From NCBI GenBank assembly GCA_905221295.1, contig CAJNCP010000002.1, positions 1-64,000 on the forward strand: a DNA stretch of 64,000 bases. The letters are read 5' to 3'. Origin of the DNA: a bacterium (GTDB taxonomy: Bacteria; Bacillota; Bacilli; Lactobacillales; Streptococcaceae). The position numbers and the translations under genes are program-made. Shown in pieces: positions 9,720-19,281 of this stretch; positions within the stretch are counted from its first letter, which is position 1, and each line of letters starts with the position of its first letter. The notes below the pieces were generated by a model. That model was not told the DNA's origin and did not search any database. It worked only from the letters and a program-made list of their open reading frames with translations.

Positions 9720-10520
9720 TTATGGTCTCAAAAATAATTTTCGGAAGGTTTCTTCCTTGTCTTTGTCAGTAGAAATCAAATTGATGTCCAAATGATGTTC
9801 AAATCCTGCAATTCTCCCCTTAGATGTGTACTGGTGGAGGTCGTAGTCCAGATCAGTATTTGGCTTAGTTTCAAAATAACCAGAGTCAGTTCCATAGGAA
9901 GGAATCCAAACAGCAGAGAATTTATCTGTATTGATACTATGCTCTTGCATGAAGTAAACCCCAACGTAGATGCCGATGTTTTTAGCGCCGAGAGCTGCCA
10001 GTTTGGCGCGAAAGGCCTCAACACCTTCATTCATATCAGACATTGTTTTTTCTTCAACATCTAACCAGTAGTAGCTAGGATTGTAAGGAGAAGCAGCGTT
10101 GTAGAAGACTTCAGCAGCCTTCTCCATATCTTCTTTACTTTTTCCAGCTACGTAGGCATAAACCCCCACAGGGACATTCCGTTTTTGAAATTCTGTTATG
10201 TGATTTTTATAGGCTTTATCGACACCATTGATAAAGGCAGCATCATTTGCTTCAGTATGCTGAGCCCCATTGTGCACGCGAACGATAACACCAGAAATGT
10301 TTTGAGATAAGGTGTCGTAGTTGATTTCCTCAGGTCTTTGCCAACCAGAGACATCGATAATGGGCTTGTCAAGATTATGCAAGGCTTGTGTTTCAACTTG
10401 AAGAGCATTTGGTTTAGTTTTGATAGGATGGTCCTCAAAACCTGGTTTGTTGAGGAGTAAAATCGCTATGAAAATTCCAAATAAACTAAAAATAATAGCA
10501 GGATGAATTTGTTTTCTCAT
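9720..10520 (-). CDS. membrane-anchored GH25 family muramidase
   Basis: A lysozyme-type 1,4-beta-N-acetylmuramidase (glycoside hydrolase 25) expected to cleave peptidoglycan outside the membrane. A short N-terminal hydrophobic segment (residues 8-24) is an uncleaved anchor or signal. The GH25 domain begins at IDVSGWQ near residue 55 (first catalytic Asp) and continues through ISGVIVRVHNG and GVYAYV. The DxE pair is in YYWLDVEEK near residue 153, and LHQYTSKG with a terminal LDINL strand closes the barrel. There are no choline-binding repeats or SH3 domains, unlike pneumococcal LytC. It is monocistronic. The physiological role, growth or sporadic lysis, is not indicated. Confidence 0.88.
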   Translation of the reverse strand: MRKQIHPAIIFSLFGIFIAILLLNKPGFEDHPIKTKPNALQVETQALHNLDKPIIDVSGWQRPEEINYDTLSQNISGVIVRVHNGAQHTEANDAAFINGVDKAYKNHITEFQKRNVPVGVYAYVAGKSKEDMEKAAEVFYNAASPYNPSYYWLDVEEKTMSDMNEGVEAFRAKLAALGAKNIGIYVGVYFMQEHSINTDKFSAVWIPSYGTDSGYFETKPNTDLDYDLHQYTSKGRIAGFEHHLDINLISTDKDKEETFRKLFLRP

Positions 10521-10638
10521 ATTTATTTAGTTTATCGTAAAAATTTAAAAAAATCAAAGGAAACAGTTTAGAAATGTAGACAAGTAGGGGAGATTTTCAG
10601 GAAAGCACCTGTTTGTTTGTTCTTTAAAAGTAAAATTA

Positions 10639-10647
10639 TGGTATAAT
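10639..10647 (+). promoter_or_regulatory. extended -10 promoter of glmU operon
   Basis: TGGTATAAT (TATAAT at 10642-10647) lies 32 bases upstream of glmU. The -35 is weak. Confidence 0.6.
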
Positions 10648-10651
10648 ATAA

Positions 10652-12058
<1,407 letters not shown>

Positions 12059-12067
12059 GAGTTTGTC

Positions 12068-12613
12068 ATGGAATTTGAAGAAAAAACGCTTAGTCGAAAA
12101 GAAATCTACCAAGGTCCTATTTTCAAACTAGTACAGGATCAGGTTGAGCTACCAGAAGGAAAGGGTACTGCCCAACGTGATTTGATTTTTCACAATGGAG
12201 CTGTTTGTGTATTAGCTGTGACAGCCGAGGACAAAATCGTTCTCGTTAAGCAATACCGAAAAGCTATTGAGGCGGTTTCTTATGAGATTCCTGCTGGTAA
12301 ACTAGAACTTGGTGAAAATGCTAATCCAATGGCAGCGGCACTTCGTGAATTGGAAGAAGAAGTTGCTTACACTGGTAAGTTAGAACTGTTGTACGATTTC
12401 TATTCTGCGATTGGATTTTGTAACGAAAAATTAAAACTCTACCTTGCTAGTGATTTGGTCAAGGTGGAAAATCCTCGCCCACAAGATGATGATGAAACCT
12501 TGGAAGTCCTAGAAGTAAGTCTAGAGGAAGCCAAGAGCCTAATCCAGTCAGGTCATATCTGTGATGCCAAGACCATTATGGCGATTCAGTACTGGGAACT
12601 ACAAAAGAAATAG
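12068..12613 (+). CDS. nudF: Nudix hydrolase, ADP-ribose pyrophosphatase type
   Basis: A 181-residue Nudix enzyme expected to split ADP-ribose or related nucleoside diphosphate sugars. The Nudix box [22 protein letters not shown] region lies at about residues 80-102, with the metal-binding RELEEE glutamates intact and PAGKLE just before it, which is typical of ADP-ribose pyrophosphatases. The conserved [15 protein letters not shown] segment also fits the NudF branch. It starts 9 bases after glmU with GGAG upstream. The exact physiological substrate is inferred from the family. Confidence 0.88.
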   Translation: MEFEEKTLSRKEIYQGPIFKLVQDQVELPEGKGTAQRDLIFHNGAVCVLAVTAEDKIVLVKQYRKAIEAVSYEIPAGKLELGENANPMAAALRELEEEVAYTGKLELLYDFYSAIGFCNEKLKLYLASDLVKVENPRPQDDDETLEVLEVSLEEAKSLIQSGHICDAKTIMAIQYWELQKK

Positions 12614-12624
12614 AGGAGCAACCC

Positions 12625-12936
12625 ATGGGAAAACCTTTATTAACAGATGAAATGATTGAACGTGCCAACCGAGGTGAGAAAATCTCAGGACCGCCTCTTC
12701 AAGATGATGAGGAAACAAAGATCTTACCAACGTCTTCACAACATTTTGGTTATTCACGTTCTAGAGACCACGGTTTTAGTCAGGATACCTTAACAATCGA
12801 AGTAGAACCAACGATTCACAAGAGCCGCCGCATTGAGAACACCAAAAGAAATGTTTTTAATTCGAAACTCAATCGCATCTTGTTTGCTGTTATCCTACTC
12901 TTGATTTTGTTAGTGTTGGCGATGAAACTCTTGTAA
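12625..12936 (+). CDS. macP: MacP, activator of class A PBP2a
   Basis: A 103-residue bitopic membrane protein: about 75 polar cytosolic residues, then a single C-terminal transmembrane helix (about 82-101, ending MKLL). The sequence and its position between a Nudix gene and mtnN match S. pneumoniae MacP, a StkP kinase substrate that activates the peptidoglycan synthase PBP2a. The reported phosphorylated Thr corresponds best to Thr31 in EETKILPT here; that equivalence is my inference by motif. A GAGG-type site precedes ATG. Confidence 0.9.
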   Translation: MGKPLLTDEMIERANRGEKISGPPLQDDEETKILPTSSQHFGYSRSRDHGFSQDTLTIEVEPTIHKSRRIENTKRNVFNSKLNRILFAVILLLILLVLAMKLL

Positions 12937-12952
12937 TTGGAAAGGACATCAA

Positions 12953-13645
12953 ATGAAAATTGGAATCATTGCAGCAATGCCAGAAGAACTCGTACACTTG
13001 ACTCAAAATTTAGATAGAGCACAAGAAGTCCAAGTCCTCGGAAATACCTACTATACTGGTACTGTTGGCAATACTCAAGTTGTCCTAGTTCAGAGTGGGA
13101 TTGGGAAGGTCATGTCAGCTATGAGTGTAGCTGTTCTAGCTGACCATTTCCAAGTAGAAGCCATTATTAATACAGGTTCTGCAGGTGCACTTGCAGAAGG
13201 GATCGCTGTCGGTGATGTAGTAATCGCGGATAAACTGGTCTACCATGATGTGGATGTGACTGCATTTGGCTATGCTTATGGTCAGATGGCTGGTCAACCT
13301 CTTTACTTTGAATCAGATCAGAAGTTTATCACTAGGATTAAAGAAAGTTTATCTCAATTAGAACAGACCTGGCACCTAGGCTTGATTGCTACAGGGGACA
13401 GTTTTATAGCTGGAGATGATAAGATTGCTAGTATCAAGTCCCACTTTCCAGATGTTTTAGCAGTTGAAATGGAAGGGGCGGCCATTGCTCAGGCGGCTCA
13501 GGCTCTTGGCCTACCTTTCCTAGTCATTCGTGCTATGAGTGACAATGCCAATCACGAAGCATCTATCTCATTTGATGAGTTTATCATTGAAGCTGGACGT
13601 CGTTCGGCCCAAGTCTTACTAGCCTTTTTAAAGGCCTTTAGTTAA
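12953..13645 (+). CDS. mtnN: 5'-methylthioadenosine/S-adenosylhomocysteine nucleosidase
   Basis: Cleaves adenine from MTA and SAH, recycling methionine and feeding the LuxS/AI-2 route. The 230-residue length is typical. The N-terminus MKIGIIAAMPEE is the family hallmark. GSAGAL near residue 77, VEMEGAA near 172 with the ribose-binding Glu, and RAMSDNA near 193 with the catalytic Asp are all present. It lies 16 bases after macP with GGAAAGGA upstream. The old name is pfs. Confidence 0.97.
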   Translation: MKIGIIAAMPEELVHLTQNLDRAQEVQVLGNTYYTGTVGNTQVVLVQSGIGKVMSAMSVAVLADHFQVEAIINTGSAGALAEGIAVGDVVIADKLVYHDVDVTAFGYAYGQMAGQPLYFESDQKFITRIKESLSQLEQTWHLGLIATGDSFIAGDDKIASIKSHFPDVLAVEMEGAAIAQAAQALGLPFLVIRAMSDNANHEASISFDEFIIEAGRRSAQVLLAFLKAFS

Positions 13646-13653
13646 GCCCAAAT

Positions 13654-13682
13654 TTGACAGTTTATCTAGCTTATGATAAGAT
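13654..13682 (+). promoter_or_regulatory. rocS promoter with flanking dyad
   Basis: TTGACA (13654-13659), a 17-base spacer, and TGATAAGAT extended -10 (hexamer 13677-13682). An 8-bp inverted repeat, TCTAGCTT at 13665-13672 and AAGCTAGA at 13695-13702, brackets the -10 and start site and could be an operator. Confidence 0.75.
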
Positions 13683-13721
13683 TTAAATAAAGAAAAGCTA
13701 GAAAACGTTTCAGAGGATATT

Positions 13722-14216
13722 ATGAGTATTGAAATGACCGTCAGTGAGATTGCAGAGGTCTTAGGACTATCTCGTCAAGCAATCAACAATCGTGTCAAAG
13801 AACTTCCAGAAGAGGACACGAAAAAAAATGACAAAGGTGTAACTGTAGTTACTCGAAGTGGCTTAATCAAGCTAGAAGAAATCTACAAAAAAACGATTTT
13901 TGAAGATGAACCAGTAAGTGATGATGTCAAACAACGTGAACTGATGGAAATCTTGGTCGATGAGAAAAACGCTGAAATTCTTCGCTTGTACGAGCAGCTC
14001 AAGGCCAAAGACCGCCAATTATCAGAAAAAGATGAACAGATGCGCATCAAAGACCGACAGATTGCTGAAAAGGACAAACAGTTGGACCAACAGCAACAGT
14101 TAACTCTTCAAGCCATGAAGGATCAAGAAACCTTGAAACTCGAGTTGGACCAAGCAAAAGAAGAAGTCCAAGCAACCAAAAAAGGCTTTTTTGCTCGCCT
14201 TTTTGGAGGAAAATAA
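13722..14216 (+). CDS. rocS: RocS, regulator of chromosome segregation (DUF536)
   Basis: A 164-residue protein with an N-terminal helix-turn-helix (residues 4-40, EIAEVLGLSRQAINNRV). A long coiled coil follows with repeated KDRQ/EKDEQ heptads (about 80-150), then a short basic amphipathic tail KGFFARLFGGK. This matches S. pneumoniae RocS, which binds DNA and membrane, interacts with ParB and helps origin segregation in coordination with capsule and division. The location directly after macP-mtnN is the same. It has its own strong promoter and terminator. Function is transferred from the pneumococcal protein. Confidence 0.88.
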   Translation: MSIEMTVSEIAEVLGLSRQAINNRVKELPEEDTKKNDKGVTVVTRSGLIKLEEIYKKTIFEDEPVSDDVKQRELMEILVDEKNAEILRLYEQLKAKDRQLSEKDEQMRIKDRQIAEKDKQLDQQQQLTLQAMKDQETLKLELDQAKEEVQATKKGFFARLFGGK

Positions 14217-14257
14217 AGAAGCTGTTTGGGTTACTCACTAACCTAATGGCTTCTTTT
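14215..14257 (+). terminator. terminator of rocS
   Basis: AAAGAAGC pairs with GCTTCTTT, an inner GGGTTA/TAACC stem extends it, and TTTATT follows. Confidence 0.7.
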
Positions 14258-14297
14258 ATTATTTATAGTTTAGTTTGGGTAGTAATTGAGGTAAATA

Positions 14298-14891
14298 ATG
14301 GAAAAATTAAGAGATTATATCGCCTTTGATTTGGAATTCAATCAACACGAGGGGGTTACCCATTTAATTCAAGTATCAGCAGTCCGCTTTCAAGATGGGC
14401 AAGAATGTGCTACTTTTGATTCTTATGTTCATACTACAGCACCTTTGAAGAGTTTTATCAATGGTTTGACTGGAATCACAGCTGAAACCTTGAAAGATGC
14501 GCTAAAAGTAGAACAAGTTTTAAAGGACTTTCAAGCATTTGTTGGCGACTTACCTATTGTTGGTTACAATGCAGCTAAGAGTGATTTGCCTATTCTCTTG
14601 GAGCATGGCATTGATTATCGTGACCAGTATAAGGTTGATCTATATGAGGAGGCTTTTGAACGCCGTAGTTCTGATCTACACGGCATAGCCAATCTTAAAT
14701 TGCAAACTGTTGCAAATTTTTTAGGCTTTCATGGGAAGTCTCATAACAGTTTAGAGGATGCCCGCATGACGGCGCGTGTTTACGAAGCTTTTTTGGAATC
14801 AGATGAAGGAAAGCTATTAATAGAAGACCAGAGTAGTTTTTCTATGAATAATCCTTTTGGTGGCTTAGATTTATCCCAATTTATAGACTAG
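14298..14891 (+). CDS. 3'-5' exonuclease, DEDDh (DnaQ/PolC epsilon-like)
   Basis: A stand-alone RNase T/DnaQ-type exonuclease of 197 residues. ExoI is FDLEFNQHEG near residue 10 (DxE), ExoII is VGYNAAKSDLPIL near 88, and ExoIII is HNSLEDARMTA near 150 with the general-base His and last Asp, so all DEDDh residues are present. Likely roles are proofreading or nucleic-acid turnover; the exact substrate is unknown. GAGG sits 6 bases before ATG. It is followed 8 bases later by the GDPD gene, suggesting co-transcription. Confidence 0.85.
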   Translation: MEKLRDYIAFDLEFNQHEGVTHLIQVSAVRFQDGQECATFDSYVHTTAPLKSFINGLTGITAETLKDALKVEQVLKDFQAFVGDLPIVGYNAAKSDLPILLEHGIDYRDQYKVDLYEEAFERRSSDLHGIANLKLQTVANFLGFHGKSHNSLEDARMTARVYEAFLESDEGKLLIEDQSSFSMNNPFGGLDLSQFID

Positions 14892-14899
14892 GAGTGCCT

Positions 14900-16663
14900 A
14901 TGAAACCTGAAAAACCTAAAAAGCTAGGTTTTAGGAAGATATACTATAACCTAGATAAGATTTTATTTCTATTTTTCTTGATATTTATGATGGTTGAGTT
15001 TGTCTGGTTGCCATTGAATTCTTGGATTGCAGGGATGTTGCTCAGACAAACAGGTTATTTGTTTATTTCTTACAATAACTTTCTTGCAATTATTCAAGGC
15101 TCACCTTTTGTCAGTTTAGCCTTTCTCATCTTAATTGCAATCAATCTCTTGGTTGCTTATTTTCAGATTTGTCTTTTATTCATTGGGGCGCGTCACCTTC
15201 TCTACCATGAAAAGAGAACCTTGATTGAGTATAGTCGAAAAGTCTTTCAACAGAGTTTTCTATTTATGAAACGATTTAGTTTCTGTAAAATGGCCTTTGT
15301 CTTCTTTTACGTCGCTATGCTTTTTCCTTTCATTAGGAAAATTTTAAAAATCTATTACCTTAATAAGATTATTATTCCAGATTTTATCGTTGCCTACCTT
15401 GAAGATAAGCATTGGCTAGTTGGTCTGCTGATTCTGTCCTCTGCTTGGATTTTACTCTATATTTCAGTTCGTTTCATGTTTGCACTTCCCAAGATTCTCT
15501 TTGAAAAGAAAACAGTGAGAGAGGGAGTGAAATATAGTCTGCAAAAGACGAAAAAACACGTTATCTTCTATGCTTGGAACTTGCTTCTCATTATCATTAA
15601 AACCTACCTCTTTTTCTTTCTACTCTTGATTCCCATATTGTTTGCTCAAGTTGTAATGGATGAATTAACTCATAAAGAATCCCTAGTCCTAGGGGTAATC
15701 AATTATGTTTTGATTAAGAACTTCCATTATATGACCTTGACTTATTTTCTCGTTAAATTTGTTTCATTTTTAACTGGTGAAGAACTTGAAATCATGCCAA
15801 GAAGAAAGAAAGACCATTTGATGAGATGGGGAGTAATGGGCTGCGCTAGTATCGTTTTTGCTTTAGAGGGTTATATCTATCTTGAGTCTCCTGACACGAG
15901 TACCCCTTTGGTTATTTCTCACAGAGGAGTTTCCAATAAAAACGGAGTTCAGAATACAGTCGAGTCATTAGAGAAAACAGCTCAACTAAAACCAGATTTG
16001 ATTGAAATGGATGTCCAGGAAACCAAGGATGGTCAGTTTGTAATGATGCACGATGCCAATCTGAAATCATTAGCAGGAATCAATGCTGCACCTCAAGATT
16101 TAACACTCGAAGAATTAACCAATATTCAAATATCGGAAAATGGTTATCAGACAAAGATTTCAAGTTTCGACGCTTATCTGGAACGAGCAAATGCTTTAAA
16201 CCAAAAATTGCTGATCGAGATTAAAACCAGTAAAAAAGATAGTCCGCAAATGATGGACCATTTCCTCGAAAAGTATGGAGCGACTATCAAGAAATATGGA
16301 CACCAGATGCAATCGCTAGACTATCATGTGATTGATAAGGTGTTGACTTATGATTCTGAAATTCCAGTTTACTTTATTCTTCCCTATAACAGTATCTTCC
16401 CAAGAACCAAGGCAACTGGTTACACTATGGAGTACTCGACTTTGGATGAATACTTTGTCAATAAACTCTGGACTACTGATCAGAGACTCTACGTTTGGAC
16501 CGTAAATGGTTCGGAGGCATTTGATAAAGCAGTTCGTCTCGGCGCAGATGGCATGATTACTGATGATCTTGAAATGGTCCAGTCACAAGTCACAATGGCT
16601 CAAGACGATCCGGAATATACGGAATTACTCTTAAAGAAAGCAATGGAATTCTTTGATTTCTAA
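14900..16663 (+). CDS. membrane glycerophosphodiester phosphodiesterase
   Basis: A 587-residue two-part protein. The first 330 residues hold about seven hydrophobic segments (DUF-type membrane domain). The C-terminal part, from about 335, is a GDPD domain with SHRGVSNKNGVQNTVES, the metal-binding LIEMDVQETKDGQFVMMHD and a closing GADGMITDD. The family cleaves glycerophosphodiesters to glycerol-3-phosphate, for example from lipids or teichoic acids; the substrate here is unknown. I use ATG 14900, 5 bases after AGGAG, rather than GTG 14894. Similar membrane GDPDs are widespread in streptococci. Confidence 0.87.
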   Translation: MKPEKPKKLGFRKIYYNLDKILFLFFLIFMMVEFVWLPLNSWIAGMLLRQTGYLFISYNNFLAIIQGSPFVSLAFLILIAINLLVAYFQICLLFIGARHLLYHEKRTLIEYSRKVFQQSFLFMKRFSFCKMAFVFFYVAMLFPFIRKILKIYYLNKIIIPDFIVAYLEDKHWLVGLLILSSAWILLYISVRFMFALPKILFEKKTVREGVKYSLQKTKKHVIFYAWNLLLIIIKTYLFFFLLLIPILFAQVVMDELTHKESLVLGVINYVLIKNFHYMTLTYFLVKFVSFLTGEELEIMPRRKKDHLMRWGVMGCASIVFALEGYIYLESPDTSTPLVISHRGVSNKNGVQNTVESLEKTAQLKPDLIEMDVQETKDGQFVMMHDANLKSLAGINAAPQDLTLEELTNIQISENGYQTKISSFDAYLERANALNQKLLIEIKTSKKDSPQMMDHFLEKYGATIKKYGHQMQSLDYHVIDKVLTYDSEIPVYFILPYNSIFPRTKATGYTMEYSTLDEYFVNKLWTTDQRLYVWTVNGSEAFDKAVRLGADGMITDDLEMVQSQVTMAQDDPEYTELLLKKAMEFFDF

Positions 16664-16664
16664 G

Positions 16665-16697
16665 AAAAAAAGAGAAACAGATGTTTCTCTTTTTTTG
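16665..16697. terminator. bidirectional terminator
   Basis: A 15-bp A/T-flanked stem (16665-16679 with 16682-16696) serves both the GDPD gene and the convergent ybaB. Confidence 0.85.
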
Positions 16698-16701
16698 TGG
16701 A

Positions 16702-17001
16702 TTAGAAAGGCAATTTTCCAGCGAAAGCTCCTAGTTTCTTCTTAGTCGTTTCATCAATTTGTTCAAGAGCAGCGTTAATCGCCTGAGCAGTCATGTCAGA
16801 AAGTGTTTCGAGATCTTCTGGATCTACAACTGCTGGGTTGAAGTTAATACTGACAACTTTTTTGTCTCCAGTCAAAGTTGCTTGGACAAGATCCTGGGCT
16901 GATTTTCCAACAAATTCCATGGCAGCGAGTTCTGCTTGGCTTTGTTCCATTTGTTTTTGAAGTTTTTGTGCTTGGCGCATCATGTTTTGCATGTTCATCA
17001 T
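16702..17001 (-). CDS. YbaB/EbfC family nucleoid-associated protein
   Basis: A 99-residue DNA-binding dimer of the YbaB/EbfC family. The Met/Gln-rich first helix ([19 protein letters not shown]) and the central [18 protein letters not shown] strand pair are diagnostic. In other bacteria it sits beside dnaX-recR; here it stands alone, as in other streptococci. No clear Shine-Dalgarno is visible upstream, and several Met codons near the N-terminus leave the exact start slightly uncertain. Confidence 0.92.
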   Translation of the reverse strand: MMNMQNMMRQAQKLQKQMEQSQAELAAMEFVGKSAQDLVQATLTGDKKVVSINFNPAVVDPEDLETLSDMTAQAINAALEQIDETTKKKLGAFAGKLPF

Positions 17002-17113
17002 GGCGGTTTACAGTTTCCTTTTTTCTATTTTTTTCTTTTTTATTTTATCAATTTTAGGTTCAAAAGTCTATTGTTTGTTTTAGATAGCCAACATTAAATT
17101 TTCTGACAATTTA

Positions 17114-17142
17114 TTGAAAAATGAGAGAAGACATGATATAAT
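17114..17142 (+). promoter_or_regulatory. promoter of efe-tat operon
   Basis: TTGAAA (17114-17119), a 17-base spacer, and TGATATAAT extended -10 (hexamer 17137-17142). No obvious Fur-type 19-bp palindrome was recognised by eye. Confidence 0.7.
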
Positions 17143-17188
17143 GAAATGTAAAATAAATTCAGGTCTTCTGAACCAATAGGAGTATACA

Positions 17189-18061
17189 ATGAAAAAACTA
17201 GGTTTTGTCCTTTTATCTTCAGCCTTGCTATTGACTGCTTGTGCTAATAATCAATCTAAGCCAAGCAACACGAGTGATTCCTCTAAGGTAACAGCCTTGT
17301 CTGAAGACAAGCAAAAAATGCTTGATAAGGCTACTGCTGACTATAAGACTTTTGTACAAGAGCAAATTGATAAACTTTTGACAGATACGGAAGGCTTTGT
17401 CAAACTGTTGAAAGAAGGCAAATTAGAAGAGGCTAAGAAGGTTTATCCACTGATTCGTATGTCTTATGAGCGTTCAGAACCGATTGCCGAAAGTTTTGGT
17501 GAGTCAGATGTCAAGATTGACTTCCGTTTAGCAGACTATATGGACGAAAACAAGACAGAGGAAGGTTGGTCAGGTTTCCACCGTATCGAACGAATCCTCT
17601 GGGAAGAAAACACAACTAAAGGAACTGAAAGTTATGGGGAACAATTAGTCAACGATATCAAAGAGTTGAAGGCTAAGGTAGCGACTGTTGAAGTCGATCA
17701 CAAGATTATGTTGACAGGGGCAGTTGACTTGCTCAATGAAGTAGCAACAAGTAAGATTACTGGTGAAGAGGAAATCTACTCTCATACAGATTTGTACGAC
17801 TTCCGAGCTAATATCGAGGGAGCTGAAAAGATATTCCAACTCTTTAAACCTTTACTAGAAAAATCAGATGTGGATCTGGTCAAAGAATTAGAAGCTGATT
17901 TCAAATCTGTTAATAGTTTGTTGGACAAACATATGACAGACAAGGAGCACTACAAACTTTATACAGACTTAACAAAAGAAGACACCAAAGAATTGGCTGA
18001 AGCCGTGACAAAACTTGGTGAACCTCTATCACAAATGGGCAAGTTTCTTGATGGAGAATAA
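17189..18061 (+). CDS. efeM: EfeM/EfeO-type iron-binding lipoprotein (M75 domain)
   Basis: The extracytoplasmic iron-binding component of the Efe ferrous/ferric uptake system. A lipoprotein signal with lipobox LTAC (Cys near residue 19) is followed by a Ser-rich linker and an imelysin/M75 domain. That domain contains the diagnostic HxxE metal motif FHRIERILWE near residue 133 and the preceding RMSYERSEPIAESFG helix. The cupredoxin domain of E. coli EfeO is absent, so the EfeM short form fits. It is the first gene of a five-gene operon ending in tatA, with AGGAG upstream. Confidence 0.9.
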   Translation: MKKLGFVLLSSALLLTACANNQSKPSNTSDSSKVTALSEDKQKMLDKATADYKTFVQEQIDKLLTDTEGFVKLLKEGKLEEAKKVYPLIRMSYERSEPIAESFGESDVKIDFRLADYMDENKTEEGWSGFHRIERILWEENTTKGTESYGEQLVNDIKELKAKVATVEVDHKIMLTGAVDLLNEVATSKITGEEEIYSHTDLYDFRANIEGAEKIFQLFKPLLEKSDVDLVKELEADFKSVNSLLDKHMTDKEHYKLYTDLTKEDTKELAEAVTKLGEPLSQMGKFLDGE

Positions 18062-18066
18062 GTAGT

Positions 18067-19281
18067 ATGACAAAGAAAGACGAAAATTTTTTTGAGAAAA
18101 AAATGGACCGTCGAGAATTTCTAAAAAAAGCGGGTATTGGAGGTGCTGGGCTAGCACTAGGTCTCTCTGGTGCCTCCGCTTTTTTAGCGCCTAGGTTAGA
18201 CAAACAGGAAAAAATCTCGTACGGTAATGAAAAGATTGACTTTTATGGGAAACACCAAGCGGGTATCACGACCCCTATGCAGAGGAATATCTATTTTGTT
18301 GTCCTAGATTTGCATACGACAGATAAAGATAAGATTATCCAGCTGTTCAAGGATTGGACAGATTATAGTAGCAAGTTGGTAGAAGGAGAATTGGTAAAAA
18401 AAGATGGTCAGAATGCCCTTTTGCCACCAAGTGACACTGGAGAAACCGTGGGGCTAAATCCTCATCGTTTAACGCTGACTTTTGGTGTGTCTGCTAGTTT
18501 CCTGAAAAAGATGAATTTAGAGCAAAAACGTCCTAAACTTTTTAAGGATTTCCCCCCCTTCCCCAAAGAGCAACTGCGTGAAAAATATACTGGGGGAGAT
18601 ATTGTTATCCAAGCCTGTGCAGATGACGAGCAAGTTGCTTTTCATGCTATTCGAAACCTTATCCGTAAAGGGAGAAATGCGGTGACCCTCCGTTGGAGCC
18701 AATCTGGTTTTGCTGCTATTGGAAATCGTCTTGAGACACCACGTAACCTTTTTGGTTTCAAGGATGGAACTGCTAATGTAACCAAAGAGAAGGATTTTGA
18801 TCGTGTAGTCTGGGCTGACAGCAAGGATTGGATGGAAAATGGATCCTATATGGCTGTTCGCCGCATCCAGATGTTTCTCGATACTTGGGATCGAACCAAT
18901 CTTGAAGAGCAAGAAAATACCTTTGGTCGCTACAAAGAAAGTGGCGCTCCCTTTGGTAAGAAGAATGAGTTTGATGAAGTGGATTTGAGTCTGTTACCAG
19001 ATGATTCGCATGTTCGATTAGCCAAAGAGGTAGATAAGCCACTCTTACGACGATCCTATTCATACTCAGATGGCATTGATGAAAAGACTGGACAATTTGA
19101 CACGGGTTTACTCTTTATTTCTTTCCAAAAGGATCCAAATCATTTTGTCAAGGTTCAAACCAACCTCGGAGCTACAGACAAGATGAATGAGTATGTAACC
19201 CACATCGGTAGTGGTCTTTTTGCCTGCTTTGGTGGAGTAGAGAAAGGAGGCTATATTGGTCAGAAATTATTGGAAGACTAG
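18067..19281 (+). CDS. efeB: EfeB, Tat-exported DyP-type heme peroxidase
   Basis: A 404-residue dye-decolorizing peroxidase that works with EfeM and EfeU, probably oxidising Fe2+ or handling heme iron outside the cell. The N-terminus has a twin-arginine signal, DRREFLKKAG, followed by a small hydrophobic GGAGLALGLSGASAF core, and tatC-tatA lie three and four genes away. The DyP hallmark GXXDG is FGFKDGTAN near residue 233. Distal Arg and proximal His candidates are in the C-terminal half. The gene begins 5 bases after efeM and its 3' end overlaps efeU. Confidence 0.93.
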   Translation: MTKKDENFFEKKMDRREFLKKAGIGGAGLALGLSGASAFLAPRLDKQEKISYGNEKIDFYGKHQAGITTPMQRNIYFVVLDLHTTDKDKIIQLFKDWTDYSSKLVEGELVKKDGQNALLPPSDTGETVGLNPHRLTLTFGVSASFLKKMNLEQKRPKLFKDFPPFPKEQLREKYTGGDIVIQACADDEQVAFHAIRNLIRKGRNAVTLRWSQSGFAAIGNRLETPRNLFGFKDGTANVTKEKDFDRVVWADSKDWMENGSYMAVRRIQMFLDTWDRTNLEEQENTFGRYKESGAPFGKKNEFDEVDLSLLPDDSHVRLAKEVDKPLLRRSYSYSDGIDEKTGQFDTGLLFISFQKDPNHFVKVQTNLGATDKMNEYVTHIGSGLFACFGGVEKGGYIGQKLLED

